A stretch of 64,000 bases of DNA from Bacillus dicomae (GTDB lineage Bacteria > Bacillota > Bacilli > Bacillales > Bacillaceae_G). Location: contig NZ_VHIV01000003.1 in assembly GCF_006494425.1 (NCBI RefSeq), positions 477,559-541,558 of the forward strand, given 5' to 3'. The translations under genes were made by a program, and so were the position numbers. Shown one piece after another: positions 10,037 to 19,718 of this stretch (position 1 is its first letter; each line of letters begins with the position of its first letter). Below the pieces are notes generated by a model that worked only from the letters and a program-made list of their open reading frames with translations, searched no databases and was not told the origin of the DNA.

Positions 10037-10994
10037 ATTATCACTCCACACCAAAAATTTATCTATCATAATCTATATAAAACCACCTATATTCCTTGTT
10101 ATAAATACCTCATTCATATTCAAATACAACAAGGATAAAAATTTTCTATATGAATAGGATTGGCCTGTTTATGCAAACATCACAACATGTAACCACAAAA
10201 CTAAACTTTCGAAAAACTTATTGTTTATACACACGATGCTCTATCCCCTTCTGCAAAACTAATATTCTTATCCACTAATGTTGTTGTACTATTATGTTTG
10301 TTTCGTTTACCGGTGATTTACATTTAAATCATAATAATCAATAGTGATTAACTGATTTTTTGTTAATTTTCTCAAGAACATGGAAATATCTCCTTTCTCA
10401 CTACTAATCTCAAAAATAGGCTAGGTAAAAACTTTACGAAAATTCTATAAAGCGCTTTCAATCTTCAACTAAGAGAAGCTTGTCTTTAATTTATAATTAA
10501 AAGTACAGAATGTTACGAAAAAGTACAGATTTTTATAAAAACAAAAATTTTTTAAGGTTTTTCATCTGAAAAACAGTGAGGTTTTGTGAAAGTCATACAG
10601 TATCCAAACATCGCGGATTCTGTTCTACCTAACCTCTGACAAGCCTCTATTTTCTTCATAAAAACATCCATACTTTTTTTCTTGTAGAAGTTCATATAAA
10701 GTATTTGAAATCAAGAATCAACGGGATATTATAAGAATATTAAAAAAATAAAACATTTAATTTATTTATGGTATCATACAAAATACATTTGTTTTCTCAA
10801 TTAATCCCCCTAGCTGGATTCGTCTATATTGCACATATTTACAACATGAAAGACACTAAGCAAATAAGGATTTTGTTGAAGGGATGAAACATTACAAAAC
10901 TCTTATTTAGGTCCTTATGACATCCTCTTTTCTAGCAATATCGAGTTATCCCAAAAAACGTATATTTACTAACATAGATTACAGGTGGTGTATT
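10037..10994. other. Long divergent intergenic region between glnT and permease gene
   Basis: About 960 bases without a supported gene. It holds a cre-like sequence (10447-10460) and, close to 10741-10880, AT-rich sequence that may carry the promoter of the plus-strand permease. A direct ORF from 10917 exists in frame with the permease, but lacks a ribosome binding site. Confidence 0.5.
10447..10460 (-). promoter_or_regulatory. cre-like CcpA site upstream of glnT
   Basis: Minus-strand reading TGAAAGCGCTTTAT matches the catabolite-response consensus TGNAARCGNWNNCA at 12 of 14 positions, failing only at the last two. Its palindromic centre AAAGCGCTTT is complete. It lies about 410 bases upstream of glnT, so direct control is unproven. 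Confidence 0.4.
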
Positions 10995-12146
10995 GTGAAA
11001 GAAATAGTATTCGTTCAAAATAAAAAAAGACTCCTTATGAAATTCGGATTTTTAAAAAAGGATTTATTACTTACCATTTCACTGATACTAGCAATTGTAA
11101 GCTGCTTAATACATTCGCCAAAGATCGAATATATTAACTTTGAAGTGTTAATTAGCTTATTTAATCTAATGGTGGCCATTAAGGCCTTTGAACAGCTAAA
11201 GATATTAGACAAACTTGCCGTTGCGATTTTAAATAAATGCAATAACAGCAGGTCAATATCTATTATTCTAATTTTGTTATGCTTTATTTGCTCCATGTTT
11301 GTAACAAATGATGTCGCTCTCCTCACTTTTGTACCAATAACACTTGTCATTAGTAAAAAAACAAAAATGAACATGATGGATACAATCATCCTGCAGACAA
11401 TTGCGGCAAACATCGGTAGTAGCTTGATGCCTATGGGAAACCCACAAAATTTATACCTATATTCTTACTATGGAATTAAGCTCATCCCATTTTTAGGTTC
11501 AATCCTGCTTTTAGCTGTACTTGGAATTAGTTTGTTATTTATATTTACTCAAAAACTTCAAAAAACAGATTTGAAAATAGAACTACCTGCTCTTACCGTG
11601 AAAAATCGAAAAAAAGCTACCGTCTGGATTTTGATACTTATCACTATCATTGCATCTATTTTTGGTTTCATTAATTATTACATTGCGCTAATAGTTACAT
11701 TGGTGGCAGCATTTACGTTAGATAGAAACTTACTATTTAAAATCGATTACTTTCTTCTAATAACCTTTGTCTGTTTTTTTATTTTTATCGGAAACATTTC
11801 CCATTCCGATGCACTGGAGACATTTGCTCGCGCTAATTTAAGAGGAGATACTTCAGTCTTCTTTAGTTCCATATTTTTGAGTCAATTGATTAGCAATTTT
11901 CCTACTTCAATTCTTCTATCAAACTTTACTTCTGATTGGAAAGCTTTATTACTAGGAGTAAATATTGGAGGGCTTGGAACAATTATCGCATCTTTAGCCA
12001 GTGTAATTTCCTATAAACTATTCACTCAGGCCAATGGTAAAGAGAGTAAGGCATATTTAATTAAATTTAGCATTTACAACTTTTCATTTTTAATCATACT
12101 TACATGTATACAATACTTTATGTTTAAATTTCTAAAAATTTTTTAA
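10995..12146 (+). CDS. SLC13/ArsB-superfamily permease (YbiR-like anion transporter)
   Basis: Membrane transporter of the ion-transporter superfamily that includes ArsB, NhaD and SLC13 carriers. The 383 residues form about ten helices; the family's two half-repeats show as FVTNDVALLTFVPITLVI and, in the second half, SQLISNFPTSILLSNF, each with the polar NDVA or NFP-type loop. The substrate is not readable. I place the start at a GTG with AGGTGGTG immediately upstream; an in-frame start 26 codons earlier has no site. A strong terminator follows. No accessory gene lies next to it. Confidence 0.8.
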   Translation: MKEIVFVQNKKRLLMKFGFLKKDLLLTISLILAIVSCLIHSPKIEYINFEVLISLFNLMVAIKAFEQLKILDKLAVAILNKCNNSRSISIILILLCFICSMFVTNDVALLTFVPITLVISKKTKMNMMDTIILQTIAANIGSSLMPMGNPQNLYLYSYYGIKLIPFLGSILLLAVLGISLLFIFTQKLQKTDLKIELPALTVKNRKKATVWILILITIIASIFGFINYYIALIVTLVAAFTLDRNLLFKIDYFLLITFVCFFIFIGNISHSDALETFARANLRGDTSVFFSSIFLSQLISNFPTSILLSNFTSDWKALLLGVNIGGLGTIIASLASVISYKLFTQANGKESKAYLIKFSIYNFSFLIILTCIQYFMFKFLKIF

Positions 12147-12164
12147 AAAATTGATTACTTTAGA

Positions 12165-12207
12165 AAAACCCAAATATCTCAGCATTCAATTGAGAAATTT
12201 GGGTTTT
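12165..12207 (+). terminator. Terminator of permease gene
   Basis: Stem AAAACCCAAAT/ATTTGGGTTTT starting 19 bases past the stop, with A and T flanks. Confidence 0.85.
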
Positions 12208-12402
12208 AATATAGGTATATTTAAAGAGATACAACAAAGTTACCATTAATTTAATATTTTGAGATGTTCTCAAAGCGAAAATCTTTTAGCTTTTACGTTA
12301 TTTATTAGATTTCAGCTCATTTTTTATGTACTCAGTTATATAATAAATGACTGAATTTATAGGGTAATAACTTTCAATTAATAATAGAAAGTTATTACAA
12401 TG

Positions 12403-12663
12403 TTATTTCATTTTTGAAGTCCTCTTCACAAAATCCTTAATGTCCCTCAATTTTTTTCCGCTAATATTATCTTTGATGGTTGAATCTATTTTAATTTCTA
12501 ATTTTGCAAATGCTGCTCCTACACAATTATAGATACTTGATTCAAAAGCAAGATGTCTTGCAGTACCACTAAATGCCTTTTTAATATCAATGTCAGGACG
12601 ATAAACGTTGAATTTATCAGGCCTTTCAAATACGTTAGAGTCACAATTTGTTGCACCAATCAT
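12403..12663 (-). pseudogene. Cytochrome P450 C-terminal fragment (decayed)
   Basis: Only about 86 codons of a protein that is normally about 400 residues. The segment DSNVFERPDKFNVYRPD is the P450 region before the haem loop, and RHLAFESSIYNCVGAAFAKL is the haem-ligand loop with the Cys kept. The canonical F-G-x-G-x-H-x-C-x-G has lost both glycines and the His (F-E-S-S-I-Y-N-C-V-G), and the N-terminal three quarters are missing, with stop codons upstream. It is almost certainly non-functional. A minus-strand hairpin lies upstream at 12747-12772. Confidence 0.8.
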
Positions 12664-12746
12664 ACTGTGGTATCCACATAACTAGTTACATTCTCCTTTT
12701 TTCTATTGTTAATAGCTTCATAATAAAAGCTGTTAAACAGCAAAAA

Positions 12747-12772
12747 TGCGAAGTCTTAAATTAGACTTCGCA
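12747..12772 (-). terminator. Hairpin terminator downstream of the D-peptidase-like gene
   Basis: TGCGAAGTCT...AGACTTCGCA followed by TTTTTG on the minus strand, 230 bases past the serine hydrolase stop. The 12664-13004 gap otherwise holds no supported gene. Confidence 0.65.
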
Positions 12773-13004
12773 CCTTATACAAATTTACAATCCGTGACGA
12801 TACCAACACAAATGCAATACTATATACATAATCACTCATTATATGTGTTGCTCTTTTAATTGGCCAATATATAAACAAATCCTTTTACTTAGCCATCCTT
12901 CATGATTGGCTTGATTGTTTCTAGATACTTAATCCCTCTATACTCATTTCAAGCGGTAATCCATTCCGATTGAAATTACAAATGACAAAATTTATCCGTT
13001 TTTC

Positions 13005-14162
13005 CTACTTGCTAAATTCAGCAAGTAAAATGTTTTTAAAAAATTCCGGGTTATTAATGTTTAAACTGTTCGAATTGATAGCGAGTGTATGTTTACCTCC
13101 AAGTGTTCCACCAACAAAAGTGGAAAACCCTGGAACGGCCCCCCGGTGTCCCCATACCGAGACACCATTTGGAAGCTTAATTTCAAGTATTCCAAGACCA
13201 TATCCAGTTCCCTCTCTTTCCGTAGGAACTGTAGTAAGCATTTGTTTTAATTGCTGTTCCTTCAGTAATTTGCCACCTAGTAAGTAAGAGAAGAATTTGT
13301 TTAAGTCGTCAGCAGTAGAAATCATATCTCCATCCGAGCTACCTGGGTTCATATACGTAACGTCTTTTAGCTCACTCGCTCCATCTAGTTGCAAATAGCC
13401 ACGGGCATGCTTGGTGCCTGGAATCACGCTTGAATTACCAGGTAGGAATGTATTTGACAAATCAAGCGGTTCAATAATCCGATTTTCTACCTCTTCTGCA
13501 TAGCTGTTTCCTGTTACTTTTTCAATAAGGATTCCTAGTATTACGTATCCTGTATTTGAATAAGACCAACCCTTCCCTGGAGCAAAGTCTGAGGGAAGAG
13601 AAATCCCCATCTTTACAAATTGTTCAGCCGTATACGATTTTTTTATATCCGTAATATCAAAGTCTTTTGAATTTATATAGTCAGCAATACCACTTGTATG
13701 ATTCAATAGTTGCCGGATCGTAATCTGGTTACCATCATATCCATTTCCTTGAATGACACCAGGCAACCATTTTTCAATGGGGTCGTCTAAATTTAAACGG
13801 TTCTCTCCAGATAATTGAAGTAGAACTGTTGCAATGAACGTTTTCGTCACACTGCCAATACGAAAGCGAAAATCTGCTTTCATTGGTTTCTTAGTTCTCA
13901 GGTCTGCTATCCCAGCGGTATAACTCCAAGTTTTACCACCCTTAGAAATTTGAGCGAGTATTCCCGGGTATCCAAGTTGCAGTTCATCCCGTATTGCTTT
14001 CTTAACGGAAGTACGATCGCTTTGCGTACTTGTATGTAACGAACTAGATACATTTTGCGTAGGTTCTGCTTTTACAATTGAGGCTGGTGTTATGTATAAC
14101 AGAGAACTTCCAGCTATTAAAAGTGCTAGACTTGCACATGTAATTTTACTGCGTGTTTTCAT
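13005..14162 (-). CDS. Secreted serine D-peptidase/beta-lactamase-fold hydrolase (family S12)
   Basis: Secreted penicillin-recognising-fold enzyme, close in look to the alkaline D-peptidase/D-Ala-D-Ala carboxypeptidase group of B. cereus. The start at 14162 gives a clear signal peptide (MKTRSK, a hydrophobic core, then A-S-I-V-K-A near residue 32) and has GAGAGGAA upstream; the longer frame is not supported. Catalytic motifs: Ser104-V-T-Lys107 (SxxK), Tyr-Ser-Asn in WSYSNTGY near 207, and the third-strand motif as His-Arg-Gly in WGHRGAVPG near 350, typical of S12 enzymes. Total 385 residues. It likely acts on D-amino-acid peptides or cell-wall peptides outside the cell; the exact substrate is inference. 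Confidence 0.88.
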   Translation of the reverse strand: MKTRSKITCASLALLIAGSSLLYITPASIVKAEPTQNVSSSLHTSTQSDRTSVKKAIRDELQLGYPGILAQISKGGKTWSYTAGIADLRTKKPMKADFRFRIGSVTKTFIATVLLQLSGENRLNLDDPIEKWLPGVIQGNGYDGNQITIRQLLNHTSGIADYINSKDFDITDIKKSYTAEQFVKMGISLPSDFAPGKGWSYSNTGYVILGILIEKVTGNSYAEEVENRIIEPLDLSNTFLPGNSSVIPGTKHARGYLQLDGASELKDVTYMNPGSSDGDMISTADDLNKFFSYLLGGKLLKEQQLKQMLTTVPTEREGTGYGLGILEIKLPNGVSVWGHRGAVPGFSTFVGGTLGGKHTLAINSNSLNINNPEFFKNILLAEFSK

Positions 14163-14449
14163 AAAGAATTCCTCTCTTCTATTAAAATTGTATAGATAGT
14201 TGATAGCAGTGTCATATACGAACCACACAGCTATCCATTCTCCCCATGATGAAAAGGGAACAATGTATTTGCAATCATTGTACTCATTATTTTCACAAAA
14301 CACTCTTGTTACTGAATGTTTTATATGTAGGCTGTACTTATCCCCCCTTCACGCCTTCTTATATTTTTATCCTACACATTGAAAATCTCTTTTTCCTTAC
14401 CTATCCCTTACAAATTCCTTACATTCGAAATTGTTTCTATAATGATAGG

Positions 14450-14521
14450 ATTGAAGTAGCGTCTGTGCCCGACAGCGCAAAAAAACACCGATGTTTGTCG
14501 TTTCCGTGTTTTTTGCGTTTT
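14450..14521 (+). ncRNA. Candidate ~70-nt small RNA
   Basis: A TATAATGAT box near 14440-14448, with a weak TTCCTT element 17 bases before it, is followed about 70 bases later by a strong intrinsic terminator on the plus strand. No ORF or plus-strand gene lies between, so the terminator has no other owner. The 5' part carries a second possible pairing (AAACA/TGTTT). Not matched to any known family. Confidence 0.35.
14476..14521 (+). terminator. Strong intrinsic terminator of candidate small RNA
   Basis: 12-bp stem CGCAAAAAAACAC/GTGTTTTTTGCG (one bulged A) followed by TTTT. Confidence 0.7.
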
Positions 14522-14835
14522 AAATATTGAAGATTCTTTTTACTCTTAACAAGTTAAATTCTTGATTTTTTCTAATGTGATTATTCTTCTTGCTATATCA
14601 CACAAATGAAATTGCACTGCACGAACCATTCCTAATGTTGTTAAAACCCCTTGTTTCTATGTTGAAATTTTCATTACATTTAGGAAGATTATACACGTTT
14701 TCCTCATGATTAGATCAAGCTGTAGACTTCTTAATTTTAAACGAACATTTAATTTTTTTATAACATAGAATAGATAATATGTAACATCATTAATATCTAC
14801 TACGTGAATAAAAAAAGAAACCTACTGAAAATATT

Positions 14836-14880
14836 AAGAGCGTGTTTGGACTTACTTTTTTTCAAAACACGCTCTTTTCT
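14836..14880 (+). terminator. Orphan terminator
   Basis: AAGAGCGTGTTT/AAACACGCTCTT stem followed by TTCT on the plus strand. No gene ends nearby. Confidence 0.6.
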
Positions 14881-15196
14881 ATGATTATTTAGTATTAATT
14901 CGATCAAATTTTATTTAAATGCAACCCAATATCTAAAATAGGGAAAAATACCTTCCGAGTCATTCACACAAACTAAGAAATATCTTGTTTTACCATGTTG
15001 ATCTTCTACTTTTATCCTTCTGAACATAATAGATAATTAAAGATATATGATAAAGACAAATTATTTCTATTTATACAAAAGTAAAGATACATTGAATACG
15101 CCGTCCAGTCACAATTTGCTATTTTCTAAGCTCAAAGTTTACCTCTTCAATAAGTGGAAATAATAGAACTATAAAACTTTGGATGGAGGATTTATA

Positions 15197-16774
15197 GTGA
15201 AGAATAACAATAATTACAGTGGAAAATTACCACATAATGCTGAATCTTACTGGACGAGCAGTATTCATTTACCTGAATACCCTCCCTTAGAAAATGACAT
15301 GCAGGTCGATGTTATTATTGTAGGAGGAGGAATTACTGGCATTACTTCTGCCTATCTTTTAGTAAATGAAGGTCTAAAAGTCGCTGTTATAGAGGCAGAC
15401 AAATTATTAAATGGAACGACTGGACATACGACAGCTAAAATTACTGCTCAACATGATATGATTTATGACGAGCTTATCAGATATACCGGAAGAACTACCG
15501 CAAGATTGTATTACGAAGCAAACATCAATGCTTTAAAATTCATTCAAACCACAATTAATAAACATCAAATTGATTGCGATTTCACTCAACAAGATGCTTA
15601 TCTGTATGCCACAACAAAAGAATATGCATATAAGTTAGAAAAAGAAGCAGAAGCTTATAAAGAGCTTCATATTGAAGGTGAACTTGTAAACAAACTTCCT
15701 ATTGATTTAAAAATACATAATGCACTTGTTATGAGAAATCAGGCACAATTCCATCCACTTAAATATTTAGCTCATCTTTCAAATATAATTACAGAAAAAG
15801 GTGGACACATCTTTGAAAATACCACAGCAGTAAATATAAAAACAGGCGAACAACCTGCAGTTCTTACCCGTGGAGGAGCTCAAATTACAGGAAAGTATAT
15901 TCTCTCTTGTTCTCATTTCCCTTTTTATGAAGGCGCAGGACTTTACTCTACAAGAATGCATGCAGACCGATCCTATATAATTGCTGCTAAGGCAAAAACA
16001 GATTATCCAGGTGGTATGTATATTAGTGTAGATGAACCAACCCGCTCCCTCCGTTCTACAACAATTAATGAAGAAAAATTTATTCTTATCTCTGGAGAAA
16101 GTCATAAAACGGGACAAGGCGGCGAAACACTAAAACATTATGAGGCCTTGGAAATATTCGGCCAACAAGTTTTTGGGCTTGAAAAAATTGCATATCGTTG
16201 GTCAGCACAGGATTTAATTACACTAGACAAGATTCCTTATATCGGTGAAATTACCTCCGATCAAAAAAATATATTAATTGCTACTGGATATAGAAAATGG
16301 GGTATGACTAATGGAACTGCAGCTGCTCTTTTATTCCGAGATATCATATTAAAAGAAAAGAACAAATTTCGGGAATTATATACTCCCTCCCGTTTCCATA
16401 TGAATCCAAGTTTAAAGAACTTCTTAGTCGAAAATGCCAATGTTGTTGGTCACTTAATTAAAGGAAAGTTAGAGATTCCACAAAAATGTATTCGTGATTT
16501 ATCTAACGATGAAGGAGCTGTCGTTGATATTGATGGACATAGAAAAGGAGCTTATAAAGATGCAGAAGGTAAACTTCATATTGTAGATACAACTTGTACC
16601 CATATTGGATGTGAAGTTGAATGGAACAATGGAGAACGTTCTTGGGATTGTCCGTGCCACGGTTCACGATTCTCATATACAGGAGAAGTACTTGAAGGGC
16701 CTGCTGAGAAACCATTACAAAAATACGATTATAAAATGATAGATAACCTTACTTCAGAAGACTCTGGTTACTAA
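15197..16774 (+). CDS. FAD-dependent oxidoreductase with C-terminal Rieske domain (YhfW-like)
   Basis: DAO-family flavoprotein fused to a Rieske [2Fe-2S] domain, like B. subtilis YhfW. Residues about 35-60 hold the dinucleotide motif VIIVGGGITGITSAYLL; the C-terminal 100 residues hold the cluster ligands as Cys467-T-His469 and Cys485-P-Cys487-His488, with Cys472 and Cys487 in the positions of the Rieske disulphide. Total 525 residues. The chosen start is a GTG seven bases after GGATGGAGGA; the TTG six codons earlier would put that site inside the gene. Substrate is unknown; it probably oxidises a small amine or similar compound, passing electrons through the cluster. A terminator follows directly. 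Confidence 0.88.
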   Translation: MKNNNNYSGKLPHNAESYWTSSIHLPEYPPLENDMQVDVIIVGGGITGITSAYLLVNEGLKVAVIEADKLLNGTTGHTTAKITAQHDMIYDELIRYTGRTTARLYYEANINALKFIQTTINKHQIDCDFTQQDAYLYATTKEYAYKLEKEAEAYKELHIEGELVNKLPIDLKIHNALVMRNQAQFHPLKYLAHLSNIITEKGGHIFENTTAVNIKTGEQPAVLTRGGAQITGKYILSCSHFPFYEGAGLYSTRMHADRSYIIAAKAKTDYPGGMYISVDEPTRSLRSTTINEEKFILISGESHKTGQGGETLKHYEALEIFGQQVFGLEKIAYRWSAQDLITLDKIPYIGEITSDQKNILIATGYRKWGMTNGTAAALLFRDIILKEKNKFRELYTPSRFHMNPSLKNFLVENANVVGHLIKGKLEIPQKCIRDLSNDEGAVVDIDGHRKGAYKDAEGKLHIVDTTCTHIGCEVEWNNGERSWDCPCHGSRFSYTGEVLEGPAEKPLQKYDYKMIDNLTSEDSGY

Positions 16775-16787
16775 TTAAATTTATGTA

Positions 16788-16829
16788 AGCCAAAACAACT
16801 ACATAGTATGTAGCTGTTTTGGCTTTTTT
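16788..16829 (+). terminator. Terminator of the Rieske oxidoreductase gene
   Basis: AGCCAAAACA-ACTACATAG-TATGTAGCTGTTTTGGCT stem followed by TTTTT. Confidence 0.9.
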
Positions 16830-17084
16830 AACTCCGTATTGTCCGTAATCTCAAATCGAAATATAATCTGTCCTATTCCTATCAATTCAAGAAATATATT
16901 CTTCCCCAACATGAAAAATTGAGTTAAACTTCTAAAGATAACTATGAAAGGGTAAAATTGAATTCACAATTAAAACCAACATACTCCCGTTTGAGGATAA
17001 CTCGGTTTTATTCGTTTGATGATGTTATAGTCCTACTCCTAAAACTGACAACTTATAAGAGAATATCATTTTTCACCTTCTATT

Positions 17085-18494
17085 CTAACTAACAAGTCGT
17101 GAAATTCGTTTCTTCTTCCATGAAAGTTTATAATATCCATATTGCAAAAGTAAACTTACAATAAATGCTGCTGGATACCCAATCCATATTCCTGTTATAC
17201 CAAGATTTGTATGATAAGAAAGGTAATAAGCAACAGGGACTTCTACAAGCCATATTGATACGACACCGATAATAGTGGGCCATAATACAGTTCCACTTGC
17301 TCGCATTGTCGCACCAATAATTTGAGCATGACCGAAAATTAAGTAACTCCAAAGTGTAATCATCACCAAACTATGCGCAATTTCAACTGTATTCGTGTTC
17401 GTTAAGAATAACGATAAGATTTCTCTTGAAAACAAGTAAATAAAAGCGATTAATATACCACCAATTATATAATTCATAATAATTCCAGCACGAATAACTT
17501 CCTGTAATCGGTTAAATTGTTTCCCACCAATAGATTGCGCAGCGAAAATAGATACCGTAATTCCAAGGCTAACCGCAGGCATCTGAACATAACTTACAAC
17601 CTGGTTTACAACCCCATATGCAGCAGTCGCATCAGAACCGAAACGATTCACAAATACGATTACCGCAATCTCAGATAACGAAACAAGAATCATATTAATA
17701 CTCGCTGGAATTCCAAGGCGTAATAATAGTTTTAATAAATCCCAATCCATACGAAGATATTTCCGTACGGTCTCATCTAATTGCAGTGGATGATTCTTCT
17801 TTTTTAAATAAATAAGCATAACAATAAATGTTACAACGGTCGAGATAACAGAAGCATAGGCAGCTCCGTACACACCAAGTTTGGATATTCCTAGCCAACC
17901 AAAAATTAGAATAGGTAATAGAATTATATTTAAGACTGTACTAACAATTAAGAAATAAAACGGTGTCTTAGAATCTCCTGTACCTCTTATAAACGTTGTA
18001 TAGGAGAAATATAGAAATAAAACTGGCATAGAAATAAATAAAATACGCGCATAATGCACACTCATATCAATTATATTCTCTGGCGTACCCATAAAACGCA
18101 TAATGTTTAGAGCAAATACATTTCCCACTATTGCCAAAATAACTCCTATTATAAAGGTAAATGTCAACGTCGTACCAACAATGGCTTTTAAACGATCTTC
18201 ATTACGGGCTCCGAATGCCTGACCAATTAAAATCGAACTACCTGATCCAATCCCAATTACAAACGAAACAAGTAAAAAGAATAATGGAAAAAATGCTGAA
18301 ATGGCAGCTAATTCATTCACACCAAGCCATCGTCCTACTACCACCATACCAAATAATTGTCCAACTGATTGTAATATGTTACTTAAAAGCAAGGGAACTA
18401 GAAACATAGACATTGATTTCCATGTTGCTCTCTCTCCCTTTTCTTGATTTTTTAATTTTTTACTTTTTTGAATACTATCTATCGATGATTTCAC
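17085..18494 (-). CDS. MATE-family multidrug efflux transporter
   Basis: Inner-membrane cation-coupled exporter of the MATE (NorM/DinF) family. The 469 residues show twelve hydrophobic segments in two related halves, with MVVVGRWLGVNELAAIS and GSGSSILIGQAFGA in the first half and VSIFAAQSIGG in the second, all typical. The start is a GTG with AAAAGGGGA upstream. It stands alone; no adjacent regulator is visible. Substrates are likely cationic drugs or toxic metabolites, but cannot be named. Confidence 0.92.
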   Translation of the reverse strand: MKSSIDSIQKSKKLKNQEKGERATWKSMSMFLVPLLLSNILQSVGQLFGMVVVGRWLGVNELAAISAFFPLFFLLVSFVIGIGSGSSILIGQAFGARNEDRLKAIVGTTLTFTFIIGVILAIVGNVFALNIMRFMGTPENIIDMSVHYARILFISMPVLFLYFSYTTFIRGTGDSKTPFYFLIVSTVLNIILLPILIFGWLGISKLGVYGAAYASVISTVVTFIVMLIYLKKKNHPLQLDETVRKYLRMDWDLLKLLLRLGIPASINMILVSLSEIAVIVFVNRFGSDATAAYGVVNQVVSYVQMPAVSLGITVSIFAAQSIGGKQFNRLQEVIRAGIIMNYIIGGILIAFIYLFSREILSLFLTNTNTVEIAHSLVMITLWSYLIFGHAQIIGATMRASGTVLWPTIIGVVSIWLVEVPVAYYLSYHTNLGITGIWIGYPAAFIVSLLLQYGYYKLSWKKKRISRLVS

Positions 18495-19053
18495 ATTTGA
18501 TTTCCCCTTTTATTTGGAGGAATTATGTTATTCCGAGAATAATACGTTAAAAATAAAAAAAGAAATTTTTAAATTAACGTTATTATCTTATCCATAGATT
18601 TCCCCCTACGTAATATTGATTTTTGAGAATTTGTTTATCTATTCATTCTTTCTATCATTTATCTCTTTCCCCCAAAAATTTTGATATAAACGAAATGAAG
18701 CTTTCCCCCTTATAAAAACCTATTCTGATATTTCTTCTAAGCAATAGTAAACAGCTTCCTTACCCCTTCAAGTTAACTCTTCAACATCTACAGCAGTTAA
18801 ATTAATTTGCATTGCATCATTTATTTTAATAAAATTATTTATATTATTAAATGTAATAAACAATTAGGAAGCGAAATTGGTATAAAACATGTCTTTTGTT
18901 ATGTTTTTAACATCGTGAATAATTAATATTAGACCCTTGTTGCTTTATTTGTTAGAGCAATTAACATAGATTACTGTTTTCAGTTATGTTGTATATTTTT
19001 TTAAAGATGTGTCCAAAATATAACTAACCTGTTTTAGAACAAATTGGTTACCG

Positions 19054-19082
19054 AGTAGTTAGCTTTTGCTAACTACTTTTTA
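19054..19082 (+). terminator. Orphan terminator-like hairpin
   Basis: AGTAGTTAGC-TTTT-GCTAACTACT followed by TTTTTATT. Two weaker look-alikes lie near 20050-20075 and 20168-20200. Confidence 0.55.
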
Positions 19083-19211
19083 TTATTAAATATGTTCTCA
19101 TCAAAATGATGAATTTCTAACTATTAGCTCAGTTCTTTCTATCCAGAAGAGTAGTTTGTACTTTTACTTAAAATTCCTTGAAAACTATTTGAGCATAGAT
19201 TTTTCCCATTA

Positions 19212-19240
19212 AAAAAGGAGAGATTATAATCCCTCCTTCT
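19212..19240 (-). terminator. Terminator of the dead SASP gene
   Basis: Minus-strand stem AAGGAGGGATTA/TAATCTCTCCTT followed by TTTTTT, 20 bases past the SASP remnant's stop. Confidence 0.7.
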
Positions 19241-19258
19241 AATCCATACACTATATAA

Positions 19259-19387
19259 TTAGCGAGTGAATCGACCATCAAGTTGTATATTGAAATTTTG
19301 TGCGATTTTATATTTCATTTGATCGATTGCACTTTCAGCATCACGAACTAATAATTCGTTACGGCTTCCACTATTATTGTTTGCTAT
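19259..19387 (-). pseudogene. Small acid-soluble spore protein (alpha/beta SASP), dead copy
   Basis: The minus strand reads ANNNSGSRNELLVRDAESA then IDQMKYKIAQNF, the N-terminal half of an alpha/beta-type SASP, the DNA-coating proteins of spores. The codon where the start should be (before ANNN) is ATA, not ATG, and after about 36 residues the frame leaves the family (QLDGRFTR, stop), so the conserved C-terminal half with its second DNA-binding helix is gone. The intrinsic terminator is still in place. I call it a pseudogene with both ends damaged. Confidence 0.8.
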
Positions 19388-19477
19388 TATTACGTATACT
19401 CGTTAATTTCCATGTCCATACTATTTAGCAACGGTAGTCCATGCCATTCGGATTGACCTCCAGCACATGATAAATTT

Positions 19478-19541
19478 ATAACCGTTCCTATAATTAGGAA
19501 CGGTTATATTTCATTTAACTGTCCTTTTTAGTTAAATGAAC
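19478..19541 (+). repeat. Two adjacent hairpins
   Basis: A perfect 13-bp hairpin (ATAACCGTTCCTA-TAAT-TAGGAACGGTTAT, 19478-19507) is followed directly by a second (TTCATTTAACT...AGTTAAATGAA) ending in GTTTTT. No gene upstream on the plus strand explains them. Confidence 0.6.
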
Positions 19542-19718
19542 TGTTTTTGTATAAGTATTACTATACAGTATCTTCTGTTCAAGATACATTTTCACTTAAA
19601 TCATTTAATTTACCTTCACCATTTAATACATACTTTTCACGTAATAGTTTTTAGTATACATTCATACCATTAAGCCATAATTTTTATTTCAAATTCCGTT
19701 AAAGTACTTGAAGCGCTA

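Larger units (their letters stand above)
14163..15196. other. One-kb intergenic region with two orphan plus-strand terminators
   Basis: No supported protein gene. It contains a candidate small RNA ending at 14521 and a second plus-strand terminator at 14836-14880 with no gene upstream of it. AT-rich elsewhere. Confidence 0.55.
18495..19258. other. Non-coding AT-rich stretch
   Basis: No supported gene. A plus-strand hairpin with T-run lies at 19054-19082. A short minus-strand run near 18740-18810 reads like the end of a lost gene (MQINLTAVDVEELT then stop), without start or family. Confidence 0.45.

Noticed and set aside
10917-10994. 26-codon N-terminal extension of the SLC13-like permease
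   Set aside because: No ribosome site; GTG at 10995 has AGGTGGTG.
12970-13287. Plus-strand 105-codon frame over the D-peptidase gene
   Set aside because: Antisense shadow of a well-supported gene.
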